This document shows, piece after piece, positions 1 through 8,362 of a stretch of DNA of 64,000 bases. Made by a program: the position numbers and the translations under genes. Source of the DNA: Bacilli bacterium. Lineage in GTDB: Bacteria; Bacillota_I; Bacilli_A; RF39; UBA660. The notes under the pieces were generated by a model that was given only the letters and a program-made list of their open reading frames with translations, did no database searches and was not told where the DNA came from. The first letter of the stretch is position 1, and every line of letters starts with the position of its first letter. Where the stretch lies: positions 53,899 to 117,898 of the forward strand of contig JAFSFI010000004.1 of NCBI GenBank assembly GCA_017435255.1. Reading direction: 5' to 3'.

Positions 1-434
1 TTTCCTACAATTAATTGCCCTGGTGCTAAATAAATATTTTTATTATATTTTTCTAAATCACTCAAGTTTGTATTCATTCTATTAATTATGCTATTTAAAG
101 TGTCCCCATCCTGGGTTATATATAATTTTGTATTTTCTTTAGGTACTATTATAATTTGATTAGGATAAATATAATCGTATAGTTTAAGTCCATTTATTTC
201 AGCCAATATTACCGGATTTATATTATATCTTTGAGAAATACTAAATAGACTATCACCTTTATTTACTACATAATCAATAAAAAGGCTATCATCTACTGAA
301 GGAATAATTAAATTTGTTCCTGGAACCAAAAAATAAGTATTTAAATTGTTCGCTTTTATAATATCTATTGTTGAAACATTAAAACGTCTAGCAATACTAT
401 CTAATGTATCATTTTCTTTTACAATATAATTCAT
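1..434 (-). CDS. LysM-repeat protein, N-terminal part (runs off the left edge)
   Basis: The frame starts at an ATG ending at 434 (protein begins MNYIVKENDTLDSIARRF) behind a GGAGG ribosome site, and stays open to base 1, so about 144 residues are visible. They form three LysM-type peptidoglycan/chitin-binding modules, at roughly residues 1-45, 53-98 and 105-144, each with the 'GDTL/NDTL..I' start and an 'I.PGQ/NLIIP' end. There is no signal peptide: the first LysM begins at the initiator Met. That layout is known for forespore-coat/cortex morphogenetic proteins such as SafA and for some phage proteins; with the sporulation genes in this window a spore role is possible but is inference. The C-terminal domain is outside the window. 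Confidence 0.8.
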   Translation of the reverse strand, partial: MNYIVKENDTLDSIARRFNVSTIDIIKANNLNTYFLVPGTNLIIPSVDDSLFIDYVVNKGDSLFSISQRYNINPVILAEINGLKLYDYIYPNQIIIVPKENTKLYITQDGDTLNSIINRMNTNLSDLEKYNKNIYLAPGQLIVG

Positions 435-461
435 AATGCCCTCCTATCAAATTATATGAAA

Positions 462-496
462 AAGAAAAAGAAAAGTGCCTATTTAAAATAGACACT
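462..496 (-). terminator. Rho-independent terminator after the 405-residue membrane protein
   Basis: On the minus strand an 11-bp imperfect stem (arms 474-484 and 486-496) is followed by a T-rich tract (462-473). It overlaps the stop codon of the gene ending at 479. Confidence 0.7.
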
Positions 497-1696
497 ATAA
501 ATATTATTATAATTATATTGAAATTCTTTGTTAACTAAAATTTTCTTTAACCCATTATCATCATATCTATATAATGTATCATCATCAATGAAATATATAC
601 AATCATTAACAACAACAACTTCTTTAAAATCATTATACGCAAACAAAAAAATGGGTTTATTTAGGTTTTTCTTATATACCTTATAAAATTCATTATTACT
701 ATTATAGTAATAATAGAATTTATCTGTTTCAAAAGCTTCAACATAATTTTCCTTGATCGGATAGTTATTCTTAAATTTTAACGTTTGATTTGAAAAATCA
801 TATATATTTCTCTTATGCCATTCGCCATCATAATATTGTGCATTAATGTTTTTATTACCAATAATTTTATAACTTACTTCTTTGGGATTTATTTCATATT
901 GAATCAAATTACTTTTATCGAATATATATAATTTATCTTTAACTACCCCATTAATATATATATTAGTAGATAGTTTTTCTTCTATTTCTAATTCTTTAGT
1001 TGTTTCTTCTTCTATATCTATTATTAATAATCTAGAATACTCTGGTTTTTTATCATATTTCGGTATTACATAATATTTATCAATTAAAACCCCCAATTCA
1101 TTTTCATAAATATCATAATCCGCAAAATTAATTTTATAATAATCTTCACTAGTTACTTTTATTAAAGATGAATATTCATATACTAAGATATTTTCGTTAT
1201 CATATATATGATCATTATAAATAGTATTTCTACTACCAGTTATTGTCTTTTCACTAAGATTATATTTATCTTCATCAAATTTATCAATTGATTCCACAAA
1301 ATCTTTTAAATTATATTTATCTTTTACTTCTGTATATGAATATTGTTTTTTACCTACATTACAAATTATTTCAGGATCATTATTATTTTTTATGTAAACA
1401 GGAGATATGCATGTTAAGTCTTCTTCTTCATATAATCTTATATTATCAATTACTTTTTTTTGTTTATTAAATGTATTATCTTTATCGAATACAAATTTAA
1501 TTTTATTTATTGTTACTTCAAAATAATAGTAATCTGATTGCTTATCTTTATAATATTCTTCATGGATTAATACTTTTTTATCAGAAATTTTTAATGAATA
1601 ATCTATGTTATGACTTTTCTTCAATAAAGTTATACCTATTTGAAAAGTAAAAAACAAAATAGCTAATACTAAAATGAAATTAAATATCTTCTTCAT
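479..1696 (-). CDS. Membrane-anchored extracytoplasmic protein of unknown function
   Basis: 405 residues. An N-terminal hydrophobic helix (about residues 5-24) with a preceding MKK looks like an uncleaved signal anchor; the rest is hydrophilic, very rich in Tyr, Asn, Lys and Asp, and should lie outside the cell. Repeated short hydrophobic strands around residues 200-400 ('YYVIPKY', 'LLIIDIEEE', 'LYIFDKSN', 'CIYFIDDDTLYRYDD') resemble blades of a beta-propeller-like fold, but I do not recognise a family. It is preceded by a terminator, so it probably has its own promoter, and it ends in its own terminator. Confidence 0.7.
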   Translation of the reverse strand: MKKIFNFILVLAILFFTFQIGITLLKKSHNIDYSLKISDKKVLIHEEYYKDKQSDYYYFEVTINKIKFVFDKDNTFNKQKKVIDNIRLYEEEDLTCISPVYIKNNNDPEIICNVGKKQYSYTEVKDKYNLKDFVESIDKFDEDKYNLSEKTITGSRNTIYNDHIYDNENILVYEYSSLIKVTSEDYYKINFADYDIYENELGVLIDKYYVIPKYDKKPEYSRLLIIDIEEETTKELEIEEKLSTNIYINGVVKDKLYIFDKSNLIQYEINPKEVSYKIIGNKNINAQYYDGEWHKRNIYDFSNQTLKFKNNYPIKENYVEAFETDKFYYYYNSNNEFYKVYKKNLNKPIFLFAYNDFKEVVVVNDCIYFIDDDTLYRYDDNGLKKILVNKEFQYNYNNIYSVYFK

Positions 1697-1718
1697 ATTA
1701 TCACCATTATTAGTATAT

Positions 1719-1746
1719 CAAAAAAGCAGTTGTTTTAACAACTACT
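1719..1746 (-). terminator. Terminator after the PH-domain gene
   Basis: A stem with arms at 1725-1734 and 1737-1746 (one G-U pair) is followed on the minus strand by a T run. It overlaps the stop codon at 1742 and ends the transcript of the thioredoxin-like/PH-domain pair. Confidence 0.75.
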
Positions 1747-2194
1747 TTCTTTTTTTAACATTTTCATGATCTGGATACAACTTTTTTGCTTCCATCATAT
1801 AAGATGTTATCTCAGTTTCGATTTCATCTAATGCACCTTTATCAATATTAGACAATGTAATAAATTCTTTTACTGTGTCAATATAGATTTTTCCCCAAAA
1901 CATACTAGCCATTACTTTTAAATCGTTAAACATTTCTGGTGTAACTGAGTTCAAGAAATAACCAAACACAAGTCTTTTTCTTCCAATTAAAATACGTTTA
2001 TTTGTTAACGCGATTACTGCTGTAGAAAACACATCAAGAGAACTAACACTTTTTTGCGCTGTAAAAGCATAAATCACATGTTCATCAGGATTAAGATGCC
2101 TTTCAACTACTTTAGAGTTAGCTTTTAACCTCCAAGCAACGGTCATGGGATACTTACTTTTAAATTCTTTTACTTTTTTATAAACTTCACTCAT
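1742..2194 (-). CDS. Bacterial PH-domain (YokE-like) protein
   Basis: 150 residues, no membrane segment or signal peptide, so cytoplasmic. The central part (about 35-115) has the bacterial pleckstrin-homology pattern: a strand around 'EHVIYAFTAQK', then 'AVIALTNKRILIGRKRL', in which 'LTNKRILI' is the hallmark of bPH/YokE-like domains. Such domains are of unknown biochemical role, often linked to envelope stress. It starts 5 bp after the stop of the thioredoxin-like gene with a strong AAAGGAG site, so the two are co-transcribed. The C-terminal 30 residues are charged and probably helical. Confidence 0.75.
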   Translation of the reverse strand: MSEVYKKVKEFKSKYPMTVAWRLKANSKVVERHLNPDEHVIYAFTAQKSVSSLDVFSTAVIALTNKRILIGRKRLVFGYFLNSVTPEMFNDLKVMASMFWGKIYIDTVKEFITLSNIDKGALDEIETEITSYMMEAKKLYPDHENVKKRK

Positions 2195-2198
2195 AAAA

Positions 2199-2768
2199 CT
2201 ACTCCTTTACTGTAGTGTATTTTTGTAACATTTCAACTAATGATTGTAAATCAATATTGCCAAGTTGCATATCTAGAAGTTTTCCATTTTGTACTATAAG
2301 TATTGTTGGAGTTCTTACGCCATCAACACCATATAGAGATTCTTGAACAGAACCATATAATTTATATACTTCATCCATCTCAGTACTAGTAACATTATTT
2401 GTATTTAAGTAATTAACTTCAAAACTGTACTTACTTACAAGCTCCTTCATTATTGGTTCTTGTTGTGCACAATAACCACAGCTAGGGCTAGCAATATAAA
2501 TAAGAGCTACATCTTCACTAGCTAAAACTTCTCTATATTCTTTAATTGTAATATTCGTAAGTTCTGCTTTTTTATTATTACTACAAGTTCCACAATTTTT
2601 AAGTTCAGGAACAACAAAAGCCAAACCAAATACAATTATTAAAGATAAAACAATAATCACAACATTTTTTAATTTATCAATATTAATATTATTATGTTTT
2701 TTAGTTGTTTCCTTTACTTCTGTTACTTTTACTTTCTTTTTACTATTTTTTAACTCTTTCTTTTCCAC
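2199..2768 (-). CDS. Membrane-anchored thioredoxin-like protein (CGYC)
   Basis: 189 residues, GTG start behind GGAGG. A Lys-rich cytoplasmic tail (1-32) is followed by one membrane helix (about 33-51), then an extracytoplasmic thioredoxin fold. The active-site motif is CGYC within 'SPSCGYCAQQEP', and the cis-Pro loop is 'RTPTILIV'. It should act on disulfides or thiols outside the membrane. A CGTC pair (about residues 59-62) lies just after the membrane helix. It is 73 bp downstream of the VirD4 gene, separated by a terminator, and the other end of the secretion cluster also has a thioredoxin-like protein. A role in folding the cysteine-rich cluster proteins is inferred from that position only. 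Confidence 0.8.
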   Translation of the reverse strand: MEKKELKNSKKKVKVTEVKETTKKHNNINIDKLKNVVIIVLSLIIVFGLAFVVPELKNCGTCSNNKKAELTNITIKEYREVLASEDVALIYIASPSCGYCAQQEPIMKELVSKYSFEVNYLNTNNVTSTEMDEVYKLYGSVQESLYGVDGVRTPTILIVQNGKLLDMQLGNIDLQSLVEMLQKYTTVKE

Positions 2769-2840
2769 AAAAAAACCTCCTCGTTAGCATCATTATAACA
2801 CACTTAATCAGTTCATACTATTATTTTTGTTAAACAAACT

Positions 2841-2867
2841 AAAAAACCTCAGTTTTTAAAACTGAGG
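2841..2867 (-). terminator. Terminator at the 3' end of the T4SS/Tad block
   Basis: Perfect stem CCTCAGTTTT/AAAACTGAGG with a minus-strand T run (complement of 2841-2846), 9 bp after the VirD4 stop codon. Confidence 0.9.
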
Positions 2868-2875
2868 ATTATTTA

Positions 2876-5188
2876 TTAATCATCAAAGAAGTCATCAAAG
2901 AATTTATTGTCATCAACTTCGTCATCTAAGCTAATAGTAGGAAGCTCTGCTGTTTGGTTAATAACAGGTTGCGAATTCTCAGCAACTACTGGATTTGCCT
3001 CTTCTACTACAACAGGATCTTCAACTGCAGGAACACTTTGTAAATTTTCAAGTGTAGGCTTAGGTTCTGGGACTATATTATTTACAACAGGACCAGCACC
3101 ATAAACAGCCGGTGATTGCTCTTTGATTGGTTCAATTGTAGGTTTTGATTCCACAGGCTTATTAACTTCAACCGGTTTATTAACTTCAGCTGGCTTATTA
3201 ATTTCCGCCGCTTGAGCTCTTTTCTCTTCTGCTTCAATCTCTGCTATTTTAGCATCTATCTTCTTAATTAAGTCATCCATATTGATATCTGGTGTAGCAT
3301 TTTGTTTAGGTGGCATATTAGGGTTAGGTCCAAAACTGCCAAAATTATTTGAAGGACCAGACATACCACCAAAGTTATTTGGATTATTAGGCATACCACC
3401 AAAATTTCCCATTGGAGGCATTCCATTCATCATTCCACCACCATTATTTGGTCCCCCACCATTTGCCATCATCTCTTTAATTTTCTCTTGTCTTTTTTCT
3501 TTAACAAATTCTCTTACATCAAATACAGCAACCGGTCTTTTTTCTCTTTCAGGATAATCAATCGTACCATATTTTTTACCCCAATCAATCTTAAAATCAG
3601 GAGTAAAAGATGTTTTAAATGGTTGCATACGCATTCTTAATACTATTTGATCAAACTGTTTCATTCTTTGCAAGTCACTTACCGTAACTAGTGGTGTTGA
3701 TGCTGTTTTATCATCTTTTTTAGATTTTACTTCCCCACATAATTTACTAATTTCTTCCAAAGCGGCAAGCTCTGTTGAAATCAAGTAAATTAAGTTACCA
3801 CAGTTACCTTTAATTGTTTCAGCATTTTCCGCACCATAAACTTGCTTTAATTGTGCAAAGTTTTGAATAATCATTGTAAAACGAACTTGTCTTGAACGAG
3901 CTGCAGTAATCATTGTAGTTACATCTTTTAAAGGCGGCATGTTAGCAAACTCGTCCAATAAGAAGTTTGTCCTACATGGTAATTTACCACCATGAGATTG
4001 AGCAACATCAATTAATGTTTCATAACATTGCTTAACAAATATTGTAGCAAGTGAGTGATAAGTTTTCTTTTCATCTTGAATAATTATAAATACTGCTGTT
4101 TTTTCCTTACCAATTGATTCTAATTCAAAATCACTATAAGATAACATCTCAGATAAATTTTCACGTGATGAGAATAACTTAATCTTTTGTTTAAATACCG
4201 CGATGATACTTCCCTTTGTCTCACTAGGAGCCATAATAGTACCTGAAGCATTAATATATGCTGCACTATTAGGATCTTTCATATTGAAATATTCTTTTAC
4301 ATAAGTGGAAGCACCACATTTATCTTCACCTACAGTAGTTGTTAAACTAATACTATTAATATTAATCTTATCCTCGGTAGTATCTTCAAACATACCTAAT
4401 GCAAGACCTGAGAAGTAGTCTGCTGAGGTTTTTTCCCAGAACGGATCAGCATTACCACTATTTTCTTCATATAGAATATTTAAAGCTAAGTCGTCAAGCA
4501 ACTCAATTGATTTATCTTGGTTACCATTTTTATATAAACGATAAGGTAATGTTAAAGGATTCCATGCATTTCCTTTTTGAGGATTACGGAAATTAAGTAA
4601 AATAATATTATATCCTTTATCCTTTAACATAGCTCCTGTTTTTTCATACAACTCACCCTTAGGGTCTGTACATATAATTGATTCACCTTTTTTAGCTAAA
4701 ACTTTAATAGTAGGTAAAATAGTACTAACAGTTTTACCTGAACCAGTAGCACCAATTACTAAGTTATGGTACTCACCATCGTCTACCCATAACTCTCCAT
4801 TTTTACTGATTAAAGGAATACCAGCATGCTCTGCATTTTCATCAGACGGATGCACACAATGAAGAACTTTTTTCATTTCTTTTTCTTTAGCCCATCTACT
4901 ATAACCTTTGTCTTTCTTATTCATAGTGAAACCAACACCTTCTTCTCTTTCAAAGAAGTATGATGATACACTCAAGAATAATGCACCTAACGCTACTAAA
5001 TAAAATACAAGTGTAGTAAAAATATATTCTGAAGAAAAAGCAGGAAAAGGATTAAATCCAGCTAATCTTCCTTCACTTGCTAACATAGGTAAATTAACTA
5101 CCCCTAGCGCTACAACATATAAAAGAAAAATTGCAAATAATATAAATATTAATACATCTTGAGGCTCAGCTCTAAATCTAAGTTTCAT
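2876..5188 (-). CDS. VirD4/TraG-family type IV secretion coupling ATPase
   Basis: 770 residues. Two N-terminal membrane helices (about 13-35 and 55-78) are followed by the cytoplasmic RecA-like ATPase: Walker A GATGSGKT at 146-153, 'IICTDPKGELYE' just after it, Walker B 'LLDEFANMP' near 405 and the TraG signature 'ITAARSRQVRFTMIIQNF'. Coupling proteins select substrate and feed it to the secretion channel. After about residue 575 comes an unusual tail: a Gly/Asn/Pro/Met-rich stretch, a short Glu/Lys/Ala coiled coil and Val/Pro/Glu-rich repeats ('EVNKPVEVNKPVE') ending in an acidic patch. The tail looks disordered and may bind partners or substrates. It is the last gene of the leftward secretion operon. 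No relaxase gene is nearby, so the substrate is unknown. Confidence 0.93.
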   Translation of the reverse strand: MKLRFRAEPQDVLIFILFAIFLLYVVALGVVNLPMLASEGRLAGFNPFPAFSSEYIFTTLVFYLVALGALFLSVSSYFFEREEGVGFTMNKKDKGYSRWAKEKEMKKVLHCVHPSDENAEHAGIPLISKNGELWVDDGEYHNLVIGATGSGKTVSTILPTIKVLAKKGESIICTDPKGELYEKTGAMLKDKGYNIILLNFRNPQKGNAWNPLTLPYRLYKNGNQDKSIELLDDLALNILYEENSGNADPFWEKTSADYFSGLALGMFEDTTEDKININSISLTTTVGEDKCGASTYVKEYFNMKDPNSAAYINASGTIMAPSETKGSIIAVFKQKIKLFSSRENLSEMLSYSDFELESIGKEKTAVFIIIQDEKKTYHSLATIFVKQCYETLIDVAQSHGGKLPCRTNFLLDEFANMPPLKDVTTMITAARSRQVRFTMIIQNFAQLKQVYGAENAETIKGNCGNLIYLISTELAALEEISKLCGEVKSKKDDKTASTPLVTVSDLQRMKQFDQIVLRMRMQPFKTSFTPDFKIDWGKKYGTIDYPEREKRPVAVFDVREFVKEKRQEKIKEMMANGGGPNNGGGMMNGMPPMGNFGGMPNNPNNFGGMSGPSNNFGSFGPNPNMPPKQNATPDINMDDLIKKIDAKIAEIEAEEKRAQAAEINKPAEVNKPVEVNKPVESKPTIEPIKEQSPAVYGAGPVVNNIVPEPKPTLENLQSVPAVEDPVVVEEANPVVAENSQPVINQTAELPTISLDDEVDDNKFFDDFFDD

Positions 5189-5232
5189 TCTATTCCTTCT
5201 TTCAACAATTTCTAAAAATATTTTACAATAAT

Positions 5233-5727
5233 TTATTCAAAAATACTAGAGTTTTCATTATATAAACCTATATTAACTGTATATAAAAGTACAGCCTTTG
5301 ACATAAATGTATATTTATTATCAAATTGATCAATTACAACATAATGTGTAGTACTACCTTTCTTTTGTACATCATATTTCATTATATCAGCAAACCTTAA
5401 ATCATTAATATTATTTGAAATATAATTTTTAAAATCATTATATGTAGGATATTCCTTCTTAGTTTCATTATCCAATAAAGAATAAGCCTCTTCAGTATGA
5501 TTTAATAGCTTATCTTTAAAATCAACAAAATATCTGCGAATAATTATCTCATTTGTTACATTAGCCAATTGAAATTCATTATATTCATACTTTTCTTTTA
5601 TTACTACATCGCTGGAAAAATTTTTTTCTTCTTCAAAGAAATAACTTTTTGCAAAAAGAGCCAAAACACCAACACCCACAAAAATTACAAAACAAATTAT
5701 AATTTGTTTAATAGTTTTAGACTGCAT
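5233..5727 (-). CDS. Small bitopic protein of the secretion cluster (possible VirB8-like), copy 2
   Basis: 164 residues from the ATG at 5727, which has an AGGTAGGTG ribosome site; a GTG 12 bp upstream is an alternative. One N-terminal membrane helix (about 10-27), then about 130 extracytoplasmic residues predicted as mixed helices and strands. It overlaps the upstream gene by 11 bp, so translation is probably coupled. The size, topology and place between VirB4 and VirD4 fit a VirB8/TcpC-like scaffold with an NTF2-like fold, but no diagnostic motif is visible. The neighbouring gene has the same architecture, so the pair may be diverged paralogues. Confidence 0.6.
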   Translation of the reverse strand: MQSKTIKQIIICFVIFVGVGVLALFAKSYFFEEEKNFSSDVVIKEKYEYNEFQLANVTNEIIIRRYFVDFKDKLLNHTEEAYSLLDNETKKEYPTYNDFKNYISNNINDLRFADIMKYDVQKKGSTTHYVVIDQFDNKYTFMSKAVLLYTVNIGLYNENSSIFE

Positions 5728-6220
5728 CAAAATATTCACCTACCTCACTTAAGATAACCGAATATGTATTGTTTTCCACATCTAATTTAACAATTAAACC
5801 ATATTCTAATTCCATAATCGAATCATCATATAATTCTTCTGTAAATAACTCTTGAACCAAGCGCCCTCTAACATAATATTTATTTTTTTCTTCTTTGTCC
5901 TCTAACATCGCACCCGATACAAAAGAATAATGTCCATTTAAATATATATTAACATCTAAAACGTTATCTATTGTTATATCGTTTTCTTTTTTATATTTAT
6001 CATCTATAACATTATACAACGCTTCTTCATCTTGCGCTACAATTAATCCAATGTATTTATTAACACAGTTTTCAACAGTAAAAAACATAATGGGATTATC
6101 AACATATTTAACAGTAGTTTTTTCATCTTTAACATTCATAGAGTAAATAAATACTCCAGCAACTATTAATAATGAAACAAACAAGCTCAATATAAATATT
6201 TTAAAGGATGTGTTTTCCAT
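5717..6220 (-). CDS. Small bitopic protein of the secretion cluster (possible VirB8-like), copy 1
   Basis: 167 residues behind an AAAAGGTGA site. One membrane helix at about 8-27, then an extracytoplasmic domain containing 'FFTVENCVNKYIGLIVAQDEEALYNVID', a helix-helix pattern often seen at the start of NTF2-like/VirB8-type domains, followed by several strands ('KYYVRGRLVQ', 'YGLIVKLDVENNTYSVIL'). The VirB8-like assignment rests on fold impression and operon place; structure comparison would decide it. Confidence 0.6.
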   Translation of the reverse strand: MENTSFKIFILSLFVSLLIVAGVFIYSMNVKDEKTTVKYVDNPIMFFTVENCVNKYIGLIVAQDEEALYNVIDDKYKKENDITIDNVLDVNIYLNGHYSFVSGAMLEDKEEKNKYYVRGRLVQELFTEELYDDSIMELEYGLIVKLDVENNTYSVILSEVGEYFDAV

Positions 6221-6238
6221 AATATCACCTTTTTACTC

Positions 6239-8332
6239 TTACCAACTATTTGTATCATAATATTTTATCTTACTACAAGTCCAACTAATCGGATCATACT
6301 TATAATCTCCTGTAGTAAATAACTCATACTCTTCAGCACGTCTTATCTTTAAGCCACATTCATTATCCGCATTTGCAGAAGAATAGAATGTTTTAATATA
6401 ATTCCAGTATCCTTCAGAACCACCTTCTGCATAAGCTTTTATTGCTGGGGATATTTCGTCGCCACCGGTATTATATGCTAAACTTAATATTGCTACTTCT
6501 TGATTTTTAGTTAAAACAACATTGTGTGTAGCCTTAGCTCTTACTAAAATTTCTGTATCAGCAGCGTATATTCTGTTAAATAATTTTTTAACAGTATCCT
6601 TAGGTATTCTAATCCCTTCTTCCACAGGACCGTTATATATCTCTGGATAATCAATATTTCTAGTTCCATCTGGATTTACTAATTGAATACCATAAGCTAC
6701 ATCCAAGGAACCAGTATTCGTTTTATAAACTATATAATCATCACCATCTGATCTATTTGGATTAAAATCACAATCAGAGCACTCTATATTCATTATCCAA
6801 GTAAAGAAATCATTTCCACCACTTGGCCTAGGATTATTAGGATCTACATATAACAACGGGTCTACTTTATAATCTCTTGTACTTCCACCACTACGTATTT
6901 CAAAATGTAAATGAGGACCTGTTGAGTTTCCACTATGTCCAAGTTTTCCAATAACTTGCCCCTGTTCTACTACATCACCTGCAAAAACAGTTATTGTATC
7001 TTTATGCATATGAGCATACAAACTATAAGTACCATCTCCATGATCAATCATTACGTAATTACCATATCCACCACCATCTGTACATCCCAAATAACCTTCT
7101 CCATATCTTGTTTGTGACTTGTTGTAAGGATATATAACAGTACCACTTTTAGTAGCTATTACATTATCTACATTTCTAACTCCGCCTATATCTATTGCAC
7201 CATGGCTTCCCTTATGTACTGCATCATTTCCGCCAAACCACGCAGTAATATTAGTACTACCAGGAATTCCTCTAGCAAATATCTTGCCATTTTCCAATGT
7301 TGTTTCTCTACTACCTATTGGCCACCAATAACCAGTATTAGTTATATAAGCAGCAAAATAATCCGCCCCGGCGCCTTCTAATAATAAACTTTGATAGTAA
7401 GAATAAATTTCTGAAATTATTTCCTCTATTTTTTCATGATTTTCACTAGTATTGTGAATTCTATTTACCATATATTCATTATAATAGTCGAATATAAATT
7501 CCTCATCTATTAAATTCCAATAATAAACACTACCGCTATTATCATTATCAAATTCCCCTTCTTCTATAGAAAGAGAATAACTTTCTTCATCAACACCGGC
7601 AACACAATTTCTATTTTCTTCATTAAAAAGGCTATCATTACTAGCTATTTTTCTAATGGTAGAAGAATCATCAGAACAATCTTTAGTTACCATAATTTGA
7701 TAACTCGCTAATTTATCAACCTGCCTTTTCATATTAGCTATATTTTTTACTGCTGTACCAGAATCTTCAATTCCTTCATTATCGTTGTATCCTATTAAAG
7801 TAGCTAATATTAAAACACCATCTATATCTGCTCTACCCTGATAATCCGAAATAGTACTTCCTATCTCTTTTCTTAAATCTTCATAAATATCAGTACCGTC
7901 ACCCATTCCACCAAATGAATCTTTACCAAATATTATTAAGCAAAATAATATTAATATTAGAAATGGTGCTAATGTGCTAATTAACAATATTGGTAAAACA
8001 GTTCTTTTAACAATAACTTTAGTTGCTTCAGTAGCGCCTGTAGCAACACTTGGTGCATTAGCAGCAGCATCAAGCGCTTCTCTACCTACACTACTATCAA
8101 GAACTTTCTCAGTAGCAACCTCAGGAACACCATAAGCTTGTGCTCCCTTTTTAATTCCTTCCTTAAGAAGTTTCTTTTTTATTGCAGCTTTAGGATTACC
8201 TGCAAATTCTCTCATTGAATTTGCTTTATTATTTCCTTGATCAAAAGAAGGTGATGACATCTTAGCATGATTTTTCAATTCACCTTGTCTATTTTTCTTT
8301 GAATTTTTAGGTTCATTTGAAATTTCAGCCAT
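6239..8332 (-). CDS. T4SS wall hydrolase: M23 endopeptidase plus GH24-type lysozyme
   Basis: 697 residues behind a GGTGGTG site. A basic cytoplasmic region (1-108) precedes one membrane helix (about 112-135). Outside, residues 140-335 are a linker/stalk with several Cys. An M23 LytM-type metallopeptidase follows (about 360-495) with zinc ligands H377 and D381 ('HGAID') and H476, and also H441 and H474 ('AHMH', 'GPHLHF'). The C-terminal part (about 515-690) looks like a T4-type (GH24) lysozyme: a Glu near 517, 'YKTNTGSLDVAYGIQ' and 'GLKIRRAEEYELF'. Gram-positive T4SS use such two-enzyme proteins (CwlT, Tn916 Orf14) to open the wall; those pair a lysozyme with NlpC/P60, whereas here the peptidase is M23 and the order is reversed. 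Confidence 0.88.
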   Translation of the reverse strand: MAEISNEPKNSKKNRQGELKNHAKMSSPSFDQGNNKANSMREFAGNPKAAIKKKLLKEGIKKGAQAYGVPEVATEKVLDSSVGREALDAAANAPSVATGATEATKVIVKRTVLPILLISTLAPFLILILFCLIIFGKDSFGGMGDGTDIYEDLRKEIGSTISDYQGRADIDGVLILATLIGYNDNEGIEDSGTAVKNIANMKRQVDKLASYQIMVTKDCSDDSSTIRKIASNDSLFNEENRNCVAGVDEESYSLSIEEGEFDNDNSGSVYYWNLIDEEFIFDYYNEYMVNRIHNTSENHEKIEEIISEIYSYYQSLLLEGAGADYFAAYITNTGYWWPIGSRETTLENGKIFARGIPGSTNITAWFGGNDAVHKGSHGAIDIGGVRNVDNVIATKSGTVIYPYNKSQTRYGEGYLGCTDGGGYGNYVMIDHGDGTYSLYAHMHKDTITVFAGDVVEQGQVIGKLGHSGNSTGPHLHFEIRSGGSTRDYKVDPLLYVDPNNPRPSGGNDFFTWIMNIECSDCDFNPNRSDGDDYIVYKTNTGSLDVAYGIQLVNPDGTRNIDYPEIYNGPVEEGIRIPKDTVKKLFNRIYAADTEILVRAKATHNVVLTKNQEVAILSLAYNTGGDEISPAIKAYAEGGSEGYWNYIKTFYSSANADNECGLKIRRAEEYELFTTGDYKYDPISWTCSKIKYYDTNSW

Positions 8333-8362
8333 TTTATCACCACCTACTTAATTAACTAATTA

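Noticed and set aside
3282..3557. Open frame of 91 codons on the plus strand opposite the VirD4 tail
   Set aside because: It lies antisense to the Gly/Asn/Pro-rich and repeat part of a clear gene, has no ribosome site, and its Pro/Gly/Ile composition is what the reverse of that repeat gives.
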